A stretch of 64,000 nucleotides of DNA from Curtobacterium sp. MCSS17_007 (GCF_003234175.2 NZ_CP126257.1:2914001-2978000), one strand, 5' to 3'; counted from the stretch's first letter, positions 17,101 to 25,861 are shown. Notes: generated by a model not told the origin, from the sequence alone. Program-made: numbers and translations.

Positions 17101-18432
17101 CGTGTGCGGCAGCCAGGAGGCCCAGGACCAGTCGTCCTGCCGGCCCGCGTCGCAGAACACCCCGACCGTCAGGTCGGCCGGCCCGCAGTGCACGGTCGCC
17201 TGCGCCAGCAGGCTGCGGGCCAGCGCGAGCGCACCGTCGCGGTCACCGACGATGCCGACGACACCGGCGTCGGACAGGTCGGCGACCACCGGTGCGGCGG
17301 TCAGGCGACTGTCCGCGATCGCTGCCTTCGCCTCGTCCTCGAGCTTCGACGACGCCGCGCGCTGGTCGACCTCGGGTCGCCAGGGCGCGTCGCCGGTGCC
17401 GGCGTGCAGGCTGAGGAAGTCCTCGTCGGCCGAGCGGCGCTGCCACAGGTCGGTGGTCGGCAGGAGCGCACGGCGCACGACCGTCGCGGGGTCGGGTACG
17501 AGGTCCTGTCGGCGGGCCGCCTCGATGGCCGCGGCAGCCGCGATCTCGCCGCGGAAGCCCTCGACCGCCTCGGAGAAGCGCGTCTCCTCCTCCTTGAGGT
17601 TCTTCGCGCGGCGGTGCTTCTGTTCGAACCACATGCCGATCGCGGTCACGGGGCTGAGCAGCGCGAACAGGGCGAAGCGGGCGTCGCCGAGCAGGAGCAC
17701 CATCGCTCCGGCGAGCACGAGCGGTGCCGCGACCGTGATCCAGCTGAACTTCGACGCCGGGGCGACGTCCTTGCGCGTCGGCGGGGACACCGGCTCGGTG
17801 TCGGTGATCCGACCCGGACGGGGCGGGCGGTTGAAGGGTGCGGTGGCGGCCGGGGTGAGGTTCGGGAGCGTCCCCGCCGCCGGGACCGTCGTCTCCGGGA
17901 TCTCCGGCCGGAGCAGCAGGACCGCGCCCCCGACGATGACGCTCGTGGTGCCGGTGAGCAGGACGCCCTCGTCGTCGATGCGCTCCCCCGCGATCACGGT
18001 GCCGTTCGTCGACCCCGAGTCACGCACCCGGACTCCGTCGTCCTCGCGTTCGACGGTGCAGTGCTCCCACGACGCGCTCTCGGTGGGGAGCACGACGTCG
18101 GCCTGCGGAGCCCGCCCGACGACGAGCCGGCGACTGCGCGGCACCGGCACGACGAGCCCTGCCTCGAGGCCGCCCGCGAGGGTCACGCTCCAGCCGTCCA
18201 CCGTGCGCGGCGGTTCCTCGGTGGTGCGTGCCACCCGAGAACCCTCGAGGAGCACCAGGTCGCGCAGCGGGGTGTCCGAGCTCGTGCGGTGCCCGTCGAC
18301 CGCCAGCGGCGTCCCGGGGTCGAGCGGGGTGCCGAGCGACACCGCGACGAGGTCCCCCAGCGTGGAGGACTCCGCCCACCCGTCGGCCTCGATCGTCTCC
18401 CGGCGGTCGTCGAGCTCGATCAGCAGGCGCAT
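14125..18432 (-). CDS. FHA-FtsK/SpoIIIE ATPase, type VII secretion (EccC/EssC-like)
   Basis: A 1435-residue membrane motor protein. A ubiquitin-like start (1-70) is followed by an FHA domain at about 85-165 (LVVGRAPQADVVLP, SWEHCTV, DSGSTNGT), two membrane helices at about 230-249 and 252-268, and three FtsK-type ATPase domains. Walker A is intact in domain 1 (GTTGSGKS, 675-682, with Walker B LLFVVDEF near 780) and in domain 3 (GPARSGKS, about 1264-1271), but domain 2 has GIPGSGTS at about 1000, with Thr replacing the catalytic Lys. FHA plus two helices plus three ATPases is the EssC/EccC plan of type VII secretion. It follows two membrane-protein genes in one operon; the FHA domain could read the neighbouring Ser/Thr kinase. 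Confidence 0.88.
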   Translation of the reverse strand: MRLLIELDDRRETIEADGWAESSTLGDLVAVSLGTPLDPGTPLAVDGHRTSSDTPLRDLVLLEGSRVARTTEEPPRTVDGWSVTLAGGLEAGLVVPVPRSRRLVVGRAPQADVVLPTESASWEHCTVEREDDGVRVRDSGSTNGTVIAGERIDDEGVLLTGTTSVIVGGAVLLLRPEIPETTVPAAGTLPNLTPAATAPFNRPPRPGRITDTEPVSPPTRKDVAPASKFSWITVAAPLVLAGAMVLLLGDARFALFALLSPVTAIGMWFEQKHRRAKNLKEEETRFSEAVEGFRGEIAAAAAIEAARRQDLVPDPATVVRRALLPTTDLWQRRSADEDFLSLHAGTGDAPWRPEVDQRAASSKLEDEAKAAIADSRLTAAPVVADLSDAGVVGIVGDRDGALALARSLLAQATVHCGPADLTVGVFCDAGRQDDWSWASWLPHTRVAGSSTGARWMSAQRDQSAAVLRGLQESLDELPTPNLLVVVDSDVLTEGRDAPARSLLGQGRTAPGVSLRPGERRQRVSGIVIATNEQQLPAACTSIVTVGVDAAATVYRPEDRTRVEDVVLAGLTADTAERAARAVAHFDDPELTVPGASLPSLVRLPDLLTRSAAAHGGTARSAAAHGSTAPVDTTTADGIRALWQSSTGTSTPVGSSESGVLEIDLVRDGPHGLVGGTTGSGKSEFLRSFVAGLAARNDPTRLNFLLVDFKGGAAFAACERLPHTIGTISNLDEQLADRAIRALEAELERRQRVFATAGADIDNLDAYLATRPTEPMPRLLFVVDEFAMLAKEFPDVLTSLVAIAAVGRTLGVHMVLATQRPAGVVSEDILANTNLRVALRVQSREDSTNVIGVPAAAGIGRQQTGRAYVKLGQDDITPVQTALVTGRARDERVEQSVSVRPTDVFGVPAPAPAPGPSASDDTDLDVLIEAIRAANAAAGYAAPRPIWPEALGDRVDLADVPEPSGDGGRRFVPVALADDPDHQRQVAGGWDLDEGNLVLMGIPGSGTSTALSALALRLAGTTSPDDLDLLVLDMGPGDLAPLAQLPHTTAYVGSGAGAGELQARFLRHLRADLERRRASPGGRRAVVLIDGLAALRDEYQDFEGQQLLDALYRVYAEGPALGISFAVSTTRAKAVPSAMDEVTTQKWMFRLADPYDYASIGVRPKDVPPPVPGRYIDSMTKLQSHVATPSVPLAEAVGEVAAAWPDAAPKTSAVGRLPDAVRVQDLGAPARFDTEPWRLPVGIAEDDLGTAALEVFDGEHVLVAGPARSGKSTVLLAMADLARSAEGVRPSVWAICDRRSPLADAAFDRVAVGAEEVPALLAGLRLERGPVLLLVDDAERFDDADQSIAALLSSERPGLCVVAAGRSADLRSLYSHWTRAVRKSRCGVLLQPDVDYDGELVGVTLPRRAPVALTVGRGYAASGGSVRLVQTAAPSA

Positions 18433-18480
18433 GGGCGGTTCTCCCTCGGCGGTGGCGCGGTGGTGCGGGCGGGGACGGGC

Positions 18481-19929
18481 CTAGTTCGCCGAGTCGGAGA
18501 ACCAGACGAGCGCGGGCGTCGCACCGTCGTCGCCGGACGGAGCGGCGGGACGCAGCCCGAGGTCTTGCGCGGACGCTGCCAGCACCGTGGCCGGCTCGGC
18601 GAGCGCCTGGTGCGAGCTGAAGTCGAGCCCGGGGCCGGCGAGGCCGTCGTCCGCACCGAGGTCGAGCCGGGCGAGCGCGTCCGACACCTCGGACGCGTCC
18701 GTGCTCCGTGCCGACCCGACGGCCGTGACCAGGGCGACGACGGCGTCGTGACTGCGCGCGTCGGCGACGGAGGCCACCGAGGCGAACGACCGGTCGCCGG
18801 ACAGGTTCTTCGCGTCGGCGTCGTCCGCGAGGACCCGGACGCCGCCGAGGAACGCCGACATCGCGCGGCCCTCGGCGTCGGACGAGAGGGCGCGGGCGTC
18901 GTCGGTCTCGACGCCGACGGTGCGGAACGTGCCGCTGAGGCTGCCGCCGGCCTGGGCGAGGGCCGCTGCGAAGGCGGGGCTGGTGGCCTCGGGGGTCAGG
19001 ACGACGGGCGCGGTGACGTTCGCCTCCTGGAGCGCGGCGACGAGGGCACCCTGTCGACCGGCCGGGCCGCTGACGACGACGGCGTCGGAGTCGGGCGACG
19101 CCTGCTCGGTGCCGGCGCTGCTCTGGTCGTCGGCCGTCGGGGCGTCGGTCGTCGTGGCGTCGGTGGAGCCCGCTGCCGCTCCGGTGCGCTGCGCGATGGT
19201 CGTCGCGAGTGCGCCGAGGTCGGGCGTGCTCGTCGCGTCGAGGACGTGGGCGAACCGCACACCGGACGGCGCTCCGCCGCCCAGGTCGACGAGCAGCGGT
19301 GAGGCGGCGTCGCCGAGCGCGTCCTGCAGCGCCGCAGCGACGGACTCCGTCGACGGCGCGGTCGACCAGGCGTCGTCGGCACCGGCCGCGTACGGCGCGA
19401 CGACCGGGATGCCGACATCCGCCGCTGCGGTGAAGGCACCGCCGACGTGGTCGCCGGACGACGCCACGACGATGCCCGAGACGCCGTCGGCCGCGAGGGC
19501 CTCGACGGCCTTCCGGGCGCCGTCCGTCGACCCGCCGTCGTTCTTCGTCACGAGCTGCACGTCGGCACCACCGAGTTCCAGGCGACGCTGCGCGACGACG
19601 GCACCCTGTGCGGCGTCGTCCCACTGCGCACCCTCACCGTCGCCGAGCGTGACCACGACGCCGATCTTCGTGCCGTCGGGGACGTGGGCGACGCTGATCG
19701 GCACCGGGGCCGTTGCGGAGACCGCCTCGGCCGGGGTCGAGGCCGAGACGCGCACCGCGAGCACCGCGGTGACGACGGCGGCGACCACGAGGACGGCGAT
19801 CGCGACGATCACCGCGGTCCGGCGGCGCTTCCGGGTCCGGGTCGCGTCGGCCGCTCCGGCCGCGGTCGTCTCGTCAGTGCCCTGCTCGTCGGGAGTCGAA
19901 TCGGTCGACTGGTCCTGCACGTGGCTCAT
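18481..19929 (-). CDS. Membrane-tethered periplasmic-binding-protein-like (PBP1) protein
   Basis: 482 residues: a polar cytoplasmic start with a basic RTRKRRR stop-transfer, one membrane helix (about 38-59), then a large extracytoplasmic region. This region begins KIGVVVTLGDGEGAQWDDAAQGA and continues ARKAVEALAADGVSGIVVASS and GIPVVAPYA, which matches the type 1 periplasmic-binding fold of branched-amino-acid receptors. A Thr/Ala-rich insert lies mid-way (STDATTTDAPTADDQ). No permease or transport ATPase is nearby, and it is not a lipoprotein, so I do not call it a transporter subunit. Its start overlaps the stop of the lipoprotein gene upstream (ATGA) and the FtsK-type ATPase follows, pointing to a role in the same machine. 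Confidence 0.7.
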   Translation of the reverse strand: MSHVQDQSTDSTPDEQGTDETTAAGAADATRTRKRRRTAVIVAIAVLVVAAVVTAVLAVRVSASTPAEAVSATAPVPISVAHVPDGTKIGVVVTLGDGEGAQWDDAAQGAVVAQRRLELGGADVQLVTKNDGGSTDGARKAVEALAADGVSGIVVASSGDHVGGAFTAAADVGIPVVAPYAAGADDAWSTAPSTESVAAALQDALGDAASPLLVDLGGGAPSGVRFAHVLDATSTPDLGALATTIAQRTGAAAGSTDATTTDAPTADDQSSAGTEQASPDSDAVVVSGPAGRQGALVAALQEANVTAPVVLTPEATSPAFAAALAQAGGSLSGTFRTVGVETDDARALSSDAEGRAMSAFLGGVRVLADDADAKNLSGDRSFASVASVADARSHDAVVALVTAVGSARSTDASEVSDALARLDLGADDGLAGPGLDFSSHQALAEPATVLAASAQDLGLRPAAPSGDDGATPALVWFSDSAN

Positions 19930-22697
19930 CGCTCGGCTCCGATCCGGAAGGCGTAGAGCGTCGTCGACGTCGCGCTGGACGGCACGTCGAGACGGAAGGC
20001 GGGGAGCTTCGCCGCCCGGTCGAGCGAGGCGCGGAACTGCTCCTGCTGCAGGAGGATGCCGGCGACGTCCTCGGCCCGGACGTTGGCGTAGCCCGAGGCG
20101 TTCTGCGACGCGAGGGCGAGCTGGTAGTCGGCGGAGTCGGACTTCGCCGCGCTCGTGGCCATCGCACCGAGGATGCCGGAGCCGTTGACCTTGCGGTCTC
20201 CGAGGTCGAGCATCACGCGGTTGAGGTCGCCGGTGAGCAGCGTGCTCGCGCCCTCGACGTCGCGGACCGAGGCGCTGGTGCTCGCGTCGATGCGCTGCAG
20301 GCTCGCCGCGGTCTGCTCGTCCACGGCGGAGGCGAGGCTGCTGCCCTGCTGCCGGAGCGCACCCTTCTGCTCGTCGATGGTGCCCTTCGAATCGCTCGTG
20401 ACCTCGCCCGAGGTGGTGCGGAGGCCGGCGATCGACTTGTCGAACGCGTCGACGACGGCCTTCCGGCTGGTGCCGGCGGTGTCGCTGACCTTGCGCACCT
20501 GGTCGTCGATGAGGGCCTGGACCTGCTTGCCCGAGTCGTCCGACGCCTGCTGGAAGGCCTCGCGAACAGCGTCCTGCAGCGTCGTCTGCTGATCGCGCAC
20601 CTGCTGCAACTGGCCGGTGACGACCGCGCCGGACTTCGTGGCTTCCCCGAGGAGGCCCTTCAGCTGCTGCACCGATCCCTCGACGGAGCCGCCGTCCCGC
20701 TGCACCGCGGTGCGCACGTCCCGGACGCCCTGTCGCAGCGCGGCCACGGCGGTGGCGAGTTGGTTCACGGCAGCGCCGACACCGGTCGTCGCCTGCGGGT
20801 CGGTCTCGGCGATGAGCGCGTCCCACGCGGTGACCTGCGCGTCGAGGCGCTGGTCCATCGGGGTGTTGAAGCCGAATCCCGGGCGGAGGGTCGTCCCCTC
20901 CGGCTGGTCGGTCCCGGGGCACGGCGTCGCGGTGAGGTACCCACGGAGCGCGTCCACCTCGTCCTGGTCGAGTTCGGGATCGCTGAGCAGACCCGGCTGC
21001 GCGAGCTGGCACAGGCGGTCGGCGAGCGCTCGGTTCTGCGCCTGCATCGAGCCGTCGAAGCGGGAGTCCAGGGCGCCGAGCTGTCCGCGCGCAGCCTGGG
21101 CACGGCCCCGGACGTTCGCGACGGCTTCCTGCACCGGGCGCACCGACTGCTCGCTGGTCGTGACCAGGGCATCCAGCGCAGTCAGGGCCTGCTCGACGAA
21201 GCCGTCCTGGTCGCTGCCGAGGGCGTCGAGCTTGCCGGCGATCTCCTGCAGTTGCGCGTTCAGTGCGTCGGACTGCTCGATCGCGGTGTCCGCGAGGTCC
21301 GGGTTCAACCCGTCGGCGAGCTGCTGCCCCTTGCTGACCAGGCCGATCAGCGAGGTGTTGACCGCAGCCGACGACTCCCAGAGCGCGCAGGTCAACGAAC
21401 CACGGGCCTCCAGGGCGGCGCACGCCTCGGCGGACGGCGAAGCCGGTCCGACGGACGACGCGAGCTGCGCGCTGACCTGCTGCTTGCACTCCTCGCTCGC
21501 CTCGGCGTAGCCCTCGAGCTGCGCGGACACGCGCAGCAGGTTCCCGTAGACGCTGGAGCCTGCTGCACCGGTCTGCGGGACCGCGGCACACCCTTCGCCG
21601 TCCAGGACCGGCGCGGGAGCCGTCGCCGAGGTGTCACCGAGCAGCGCATCGAGGCTGCCCGTCGTCTGCTGCAGCTGCTGCAGCACCGTCGACTGGGTCG
21701 CCTGCACGGTCGAGCCGAGGTCCCCGTTGAGCGAACCGAGTTCCCCCGACAGCGACTGCATCGTGCTCGCGAGCGACGCACTGCTCTCCTGCAGCCGCTC
21801 CGCCGTCCGCACACCGAGGGTCTCGGACGTCGACTCGAGGTTCGTGCGGACCTCGGTGATGGTGCCGCCCGCGCGGGCGAGCACCTCGTTCACCTGCGCG
21901 ATGAGGTCGATCGTCCGGCGCTGCAGGGCGAGCTCGGAGTCCGTCTCGGACCCGAACGCCCCGTTCATCACGCCGCTGGTCGACAGGTCCGTCGTCAGGC
22001 CGGGCTGCGCGGCGACGTCGATGGCGGGCGTCGCGAAGTCGCGCACGTCGGCGACGAGGTGGAGCGTGCTGCTGGCGCCGGAGGTCGGCGGGGCGAGCAG
22101 ACGACCCCACTGGACGACGGCGTCCCCGGAGGCGTTCGAGCTCACGACGCCGTCGGTGGCGGCGCCGCCGTCGACGGACTCGGTGACGATGCGGTCGGGA
22201 GCGACGCCGTCGAGCACGGTCGACGCGGCGATGCTGAACGGCGCACCGACGAGCGCCGGTGTCGACCGGGCTGCTCCCGCGACGTCGTAGGACAGGTCCT
22301 GGGACCGGACCGTGAGGTTCTCGACGGTCACGTCGATCTCCACGCGACCGGAGTACCCGTCGAGGTCGGCGAGGTCGGTCCCGGAGCGCTTGTCCGTCGT
22401 GTACTGCGTGGTGATCCGGAGCGGGAGGTCCCTCGCTGCCTTCGTCACGTCGTGGTCGACGGTCTTCGAGGACGACTGCTTGCCGGCGACGGAGATCGTG
22501 GTGTCCGAGATCGCGTTCACCGCGCCGTTCGAGGTGAGCGTCGTGTCGACGGTCTGCAGCACGCGTGACGGATCGGTGACCTGGTCCTGGTCGGCGGTGC
22601 AACCAGCGAGGACGAGCGCGACGGCACCCGTCACCGCCACCACCCCCGCGATGCGGCTCCCCCGCTGGATCCCGGTTCCCCCGGCGCGCGTCAACAT
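19926..22697 (-). CDS. Large coiled-coil lipoprotein of the secretion operon
   Basis: 923 residues, unrecognised. It starts with a lipoprotein signal peptide whose lipobox is VLAGC (Cys33). After a beta-rich part (to about residue 270) come long stretches of amphipathic helix rich in Gln, Ser and Leu (for example STVQATQSTVLQQLQQTTGS and SDALNAQLQEIAGKLDALG) resembling a tape-measure or methyl-accepting coiled coil, interrupted by a short Cys-containing region (TPCPGTDQPEG). The plan recalls the extracellular YueB/EsaA stalk of type VIIb systems, but it has no polytopic membrane region, so that is analogy only. ATG at 22697 was chosen for the GGGGGA 8 bases upstream; a GTG one codon before is possible. 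First gene of the operon. Confidence 0.72.
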   Translation of the reverse strand: MLTRAGGTGIQRGSRIAGVVAVTGAVALVLAGCTADQDQVTDPSRVLQTVDTTLTSNGAVNAISDTTISVAGKQSSSKTVDHDVTKAARDLPLRITTQYTTDKRSGTDLADLDGYSGRVEIDVTVENLTVRSQDLSYDVAGAARSTPALVGAPFSIAASTVLDGVAPDRIVTESVDGGAATDGVVSSNASGDAVVQWGRLLAPPTSGASSTLHLVADVRDFATPAIDVAAQPGLTTDLSTSGVMNGAFGSETDSELALQRRTIDLIAQVNEVLARAGGTITEVRTNLESTSETLGVRTAERLQESSASLASTMQSLSGELGSLNGDLGSTVQATQSTVLQQLQQTTGSLDALLGDTSATAPAPVLDGEGCAAVPQTGAAGSSVYGNLLRVSAQLEGYAEASEECKQQVSAQLASSVGPASPSAEACAALEARGSLTCALWESSAAVNTSLIGLVSKGQQLADGLNPDLADTAIEQSDALNAQLQEIAGKLDALGSDQDGFVEQALTALDALVTTSEQSVRPVQEAVANVRGRAQAARGQLGALDSRFDGSMQAQNRALADRLCQLAQPGLLSDPELDQDEVDALRGYLTATPCPGTDQPEGTTLRPGFGFNTPMDQRLDAQVTAWDALIAETDPQATTGVGAAVNQLATAVAALRQGVRDVRTAVQRDGGSVEGSVQQLKGLLGEATKSGAVVTGQLQQVRDQQTTLQDAVREAFQQASDDSGKQVQALIDDQVRKVSDTAGTSRKAVVDAFDKSIAGLRTTSGEVTSDSKGTIDEQKGALRQQGSSLASAVDEQTAASLQRIDASTSASVRDVEGASTLLTGDLNRVMLDLGDRKVNGSGILGAMATSAAKSDSADYQLALASQNASGYANVRAEDVAGILLQQEQFRASLDRAAKLPAFRLDVPSSATSTTLYAFRIGAER

Positions 22698-22971
22698 CAC
22701 GATCGTCCCCCTCAAGAATCGACTGCGTGATCGATCCTAACCGCTGAAATACCGTGAGGTTCCGTCCTCCACAGGAGGAGACCACCCCCGTTCGAGCCAC
22801 ACCAGGGCGCCACACGAACTTGCAGACCCCGCTGGAATTGATACTCTGCACAACGCAAGTGGGGGGTCCGCGAACGCCGTCGGCGATCGGGGATGCATGA
22901 TCGAGTGGCCGACCGTTCCGAACGTGTCGGTCGGCCGCTCGGTTCACCGCACGGCACGAGGGGGACAACAC
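22698..22971. promoter_or_regulatory. Divergent intergenic region of the secretion operon
   Basis: 274 bases separate the divergent lipoprotein and PH-like membrane genes. On the plus side TTGCAG (22820) and a TACTCT hexamer (22842) are 16 bases apart; on the minus side TAGGAT stands near 22736. These are weak matches and only suggest a pair of divergent promoters. No gene is seen. Confidence 0.35.
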
Positions 22972-23937
22972 ATGTGGATCACGATCACGTCCGTGGGCAT
23001 CGCGATGGTCGCGGCGTTCGTCATCACGACATCCGTGACGGCGGCGACCAAGCACAGCGATCGCCGCCGTCGGGAGCGCGGAGAGTCACTGCCCAACGAG
23101 GGCGGCGCGCTCGTCGCCGTGCGCCTGCGGACCTTCCAGTGGGTCCTCATCCGGGTCGTCGGCGTCGTCTTCGTCGTGGGCGGAGCCCTGCTGGCACTGG
23201 GCGCCGCCACGACGATCTCGACCGGTGTGGAGCCCAGCCTGGTCATCGTGGCGATCGTCCTCCTGCTGGCTGGCATCGGGGGCATCGTGCTGTCCCGCTC
23301 GATGCGCCGGACACGGGTGCTCGCGATGGAGGACCACCTGCTGGTCCGTCAGGGCCTCCACCAGGAGCGCCGCGTCGACCTGGTGGAGATCGCGGCGATC
23401 GCGCCGATCACGAACCAGTACGGCGGCCTGCAGGCACGTGACGCGACCGGGAAGCGACTCTTCTCCGTGATGGGCCTTGCCCGCGGGTACGCGGAGCTCG
23501 AGGCGTACCTGCAGGAGCGCGTCGTCCGTCCCCGCGCAACGGCTCCCGCAGCGCTCGGACCGAACGGCGTCTCGGTGCCGCCCTGGCGCGGTGTCGCGTG
23601 CAGCGCCGACTGGACCAGCGTCCCGCTCGGCCCCGGCGGTCGCGTGCGTCCGGTGATCCGCCTGTTCGTCGGTGGCGACGTCGTCGTGCTGCACCCCGCC
23701 GAGGTCCGTGCCCTCATCGACGGCCGGACGGCAGTCGTCGAGTCCGAGTCGCAGCCACTCGCGTTCCTGGCCAGTCCGGCGCTCGTCGACCCGACGTCGC
23801 TCGGGGCTCGGCAGTTGGCCGGCCTGCCTCCGGAGAGCCTCGCGCTCCTGTACGACGCGCAGGACGCACCGGCAGTCGTCCTCCGTGACAGCGATGCTGT
23901 CACGTTCCGCGCGTGGGTCAGCGGCCTGCCGCGCTGA
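22972..23937 (+). CDS. Membrane protein with a PH-like cytoplasmic domain
   Basis: 321 residues. Hydrophobic segments lie at about 1-22 (WITITSVGIAMVAAFVITTS), 51-73 (LIRVVGVVFVVGGALLALG) and 80-103 (VEPSLVIVAIVLLLAGIGGIVL); the rest is soluble. The part after the third helix, MEDHLLVRQGLHQERRVDLVEIAAIAP, resembles bacterial PH domains that follow such hairpins. ATG at 22972 sits 7 bases after a GAGGGGGA ribosome site; an upstream Met at 22897 is less likely. It is the only plus-strand gene between 14.1 and 35.4 kb and is divergent from the secretion operon. Function unknown. Confidence 0.7.
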   Translation: MWITITSVGIAMVAAFVITTSVTAATKHSDRRRRERGESLPNEGGALVAVRLRTFQWVLIRVVGVVFVVGGALLALGAATTISTGVEPSLVIVAIVLLLAGIGGIVLSRSMRRTRVLAMEDHLLVRQGLHQERRVDLVEIAAIAPITNQYGGLQARDATGKRLFSVMGLARGYAELEAYLQERVVRPRATAPAALGPNGVSVPPWRGVACSADWTSVPLGPGGRVRPVIRLFVGGDVVVLHPAEVRALIDGRTAVVESESQPLAFLASPALVDPTSLGARQLAGLPPESLALLYDAQDAPAVVLRDSDAVTFRAWVSGLPR

Positions 23938-24056
23938 CCGTCGCGGCTGATCCACACGACCCGGACTGGAGGCGCGGTGCTGGTCCTGCGGACGGCCCGC
24001 TCTGTCAGGTCGGTCGCCTCGCCCTGTCGCCTGCTGCTCCGGTGACGCTCGTGTGA

Positions 24057-25085
24057 TCACTCGGCCGGCGAGCGCGGCTTCCGGGGCAGACGCGCGACGC
24101 TCGGCGGGGGAGATCCGACGCGGTGAGCTGACGCGACTCCGGCAGCCAGCCGGCGCGCGCGACGTCTGGCCGCGAGCACCTGCCGCCGGGCCTTCGCCCA
24201 CCGCCGAGTGTGCCTGGTGCGGATCTTCCGGGTGATGCCCTCGACCGTCTGCACCGCGAGGAGCGGCGCTCCCACCGCCAGCAGCGGCAGCGCGGTGAAT
24301 GCGTAGTTGCGACCGTCGTCGACGTTGCGCACGAACATCCCGTGCAGTTCCTCGGATCGGACCCCGGCGATCGTCGGATCATCCGGGTCGACCATGATCT
24401 GCAGACGCTGCCCGACGCGGTAGTAGTCCGGATCACTCGACACCGTGTACTCGTCGAGCGTCGTCTCGTACTCCACGCCGTCGAACCGTTGCCGCGTCAC
24501 CGGCGTGTACTCGGTGTGCCCGCGCCCCTTGTAGCCCGTGAAGTGCACACGCTCGACGTGCACCACCTCACCCGTGACGACCACACCGGTCCTCCGGAGC
24601 GCATCGTCGTAGCGCAGCGCTTCATCGCCCTCGCCGTGCAGGAGCGCCCCCATCGCGGCGACGCAGAACGCACCGACGCACAGCATGACCGGTCCGGCTT
24701 CACGCAGCCACTCCCCGCCTGCCGTGCGCAACCCGCGGCCCGCCGCCTCTTTGCGCCTCCGCGGCCCGACGTTCGGGAACAGCATCCGAGCGAGGAAGGC
24801 ACCGGCGAGCACCGCGGGCAGCCACCCGTACTGCAGCGGCCCCCAATCCGACGCACGACTGATGAGGATGCCCAGGACCACGAAGCTCCCGAGGAACAGC
24901 ACCGTGGGCATGAGGCACCCCGCCGGTCCGACGCGCACGAGTGCAGCGCCGTAGCTGAGGCCGAGGACGGCGACGACGGCGAATCCCCACCCCGGGACGC
25001 CGAAGTGCCCGAGCTCGACCAGTCCGCTGGTGGTCACCGCAACGGCCGCAAGCAGCGCGTGGAAGACCCGCCGTGCTGGGGTCAC
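24057..25085 (-). CDS. DUF3592-like multi-pass membrane protein
   Basis: 342 residues with hydrophobic segments in the first 100 residues (LLAAVAVTTSGLVELGHFG, WGFAVVAVLGLSYGAALV, MPTVLFLGSFVVLGILI), another at about 131-150 and one after residue 262. Between the last two lies a small beta domain, GVVVTGEVVHVERVHFTG to YYRVGQRLQIMVDPDDPTIA, which is the DUF3592 pattern. The tail is strongly basic. GTG start at 25085. It is followed upstream (25112) by another membrane protein gene with a 26-base gap, so the two are probably one unit. The role is unknown. Confidence 0.68.
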   Translation of the reverse strand: MTPARRVFHALLAAVAVTTSGLVELGHFGVPGWGFAVVAVLGLSYGAALVRVGPAGCLMPTVLFLGSFVVLGILISRASDWGPLQYGWLPAVLAGAFLARMLFPNVGPRRRKEAAGRGLRTAGGEWLREAGPVMLCVGAFCVAAMGALLHGEGDEALRYDDALRRTGVVVTGEVVHVERVHFTGYKGRGHTEYTPVTRQRFDGVEYETTLDEYTVSSDPDYYRVGQRLQIMVDPDDPTIAGVRSEELHGMFVRNVDDGRNYAFTALPLLAVGAPLLAVQTVEGITRKIRTRHTRRWAKARRQVLAARRRARRLAAGVASAHRVGSPPPSVARLPRKPRSPAE

Positions 25086-25111
25086 CGTTCCTCAGGCCTG
25101 CCGCTCGGGTG

Positions 25112-25738
25112 TCAGCAGTCGGCGGTGGTGACCGCGAAGTCGATCGTGCGGTCGGTGCCCTCGAAGACGTACGAGTACCGCATCACGATCGCTTTCGACA
25201 GCAGGTCACGCGACTCCTTCTTCTGGCAGACGTTCGACACGACCGACGACTTGAGGTCCGCCGCGGTCAGGCTCGCCGGGTCGACCGAGGAGTCGATCGT
25301 GTAGGCGTAGTCAAGTTGCGCACCGTCAGCCGTCACGCCGTCCCACCGGGTCACCTCGTCGAGCTCGAGCGGGAAGGTGTAGTTCTCGTTGACCTGCTTC
25401 GCCGCCTCGGTCGCGAGGGCTGACGGCGAGGGCTCGGCGGTGGCATTGAAGAACGCGCGGACGCCCAGGGACGCACCCACCGCGGCGAGGACGGACACGA
25501 CCGGGATGAGGATCCGGAGTGCGACGTTCTTCCCCTTCTTCTCCGGGGCCGGCGGCTGCCAGGAGGGGACGCCCGCGCCCGTGTAGGGCTGCTGCTGATA
25601 CCCGGGAGCTTGCTGGCCCGGCTGCTGGAAGCCGGGCATCTGCTGCTCGTTCGGCTGCCCGAAGCCGGGCGTCTGCTGGTCCGGCTGCCCGTTGTTCGGC
25701 TGCCAGTCGCCGGGCTGCCGATTGTTCGGCGTCGTCAT
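25112..25738 (-). CDS. Single-pass membrane protein with Gln/Pro/Gly-rich cytoplasmic tail
   Basis: 208 residues. The first 60 are low complexity, with repeated QPG/QQxPGF units (MPGFQQPGQQAPGYQQQ) of the kind found before the membrane helix of actinobacterial anchored proteins. A basic EKKGKN precedes a helix at about 72-92, and the outer domain carries two Cys (VCQKKESRD and the final residue C). ATG at 25738. Unrecognised family. It stands at the distal end of the immunity-like array and could belong to it or to the DUF3592 gene that follows. Confidence 0.68.
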   Translation of the reverse strand: MTTPNNRQPGDWQPNNGQPDQQTPGFGQPNEQQMPGFQQPGQQAPGYQQQPYTGAGVPSWQPPAPEKKGKNVALRILIPVVSVLAAVGASLGVRAFFNATAEPSPSALATEAAKQVNENYTFPLELDEVTRWDGVTADGAQLDYAYTIDSSVDPASLTAADLKSSVVSNVCQKKESRDLLSKAIVMRYSYVFEGTDRTIDFAVTTADC

Positions 25739-25861
25739 GATGGTCCTTCGCGGTCAGCACTCGCGCGCCGGACGTCCCCGAAGTTCCGTGCTCCTCCCGC
25801 CCCGCGGCCGGTCGTACACGCCCCCTCGAGCGCCGGCGCCCCCTGTGCGCGGTACTCGATG

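Noticed and set aside
14308..19302. A plus-strand open frame of more than 1600 codons antisense to the FtsK-type gene
   Set aside because: Composition is Arg/Gly/Val/Asp-rich as expected of a shadow frame in high-GC DNA; the minus-strand frame has clear FHA and Walker motifs and a good ribosome site.
18481..19929. Branched-chain amino-acid ABC transporter receptor
   Set aside because: The fold is right but it has a membrane anchor and no lipobox, and no permease or ATPase for transport is nearby.
22941..22952. Single GTTCACCGC near the PH-like membrane gene as a PHO box
   Set aside because: Only one unit is present with no 11-base partner on either side.
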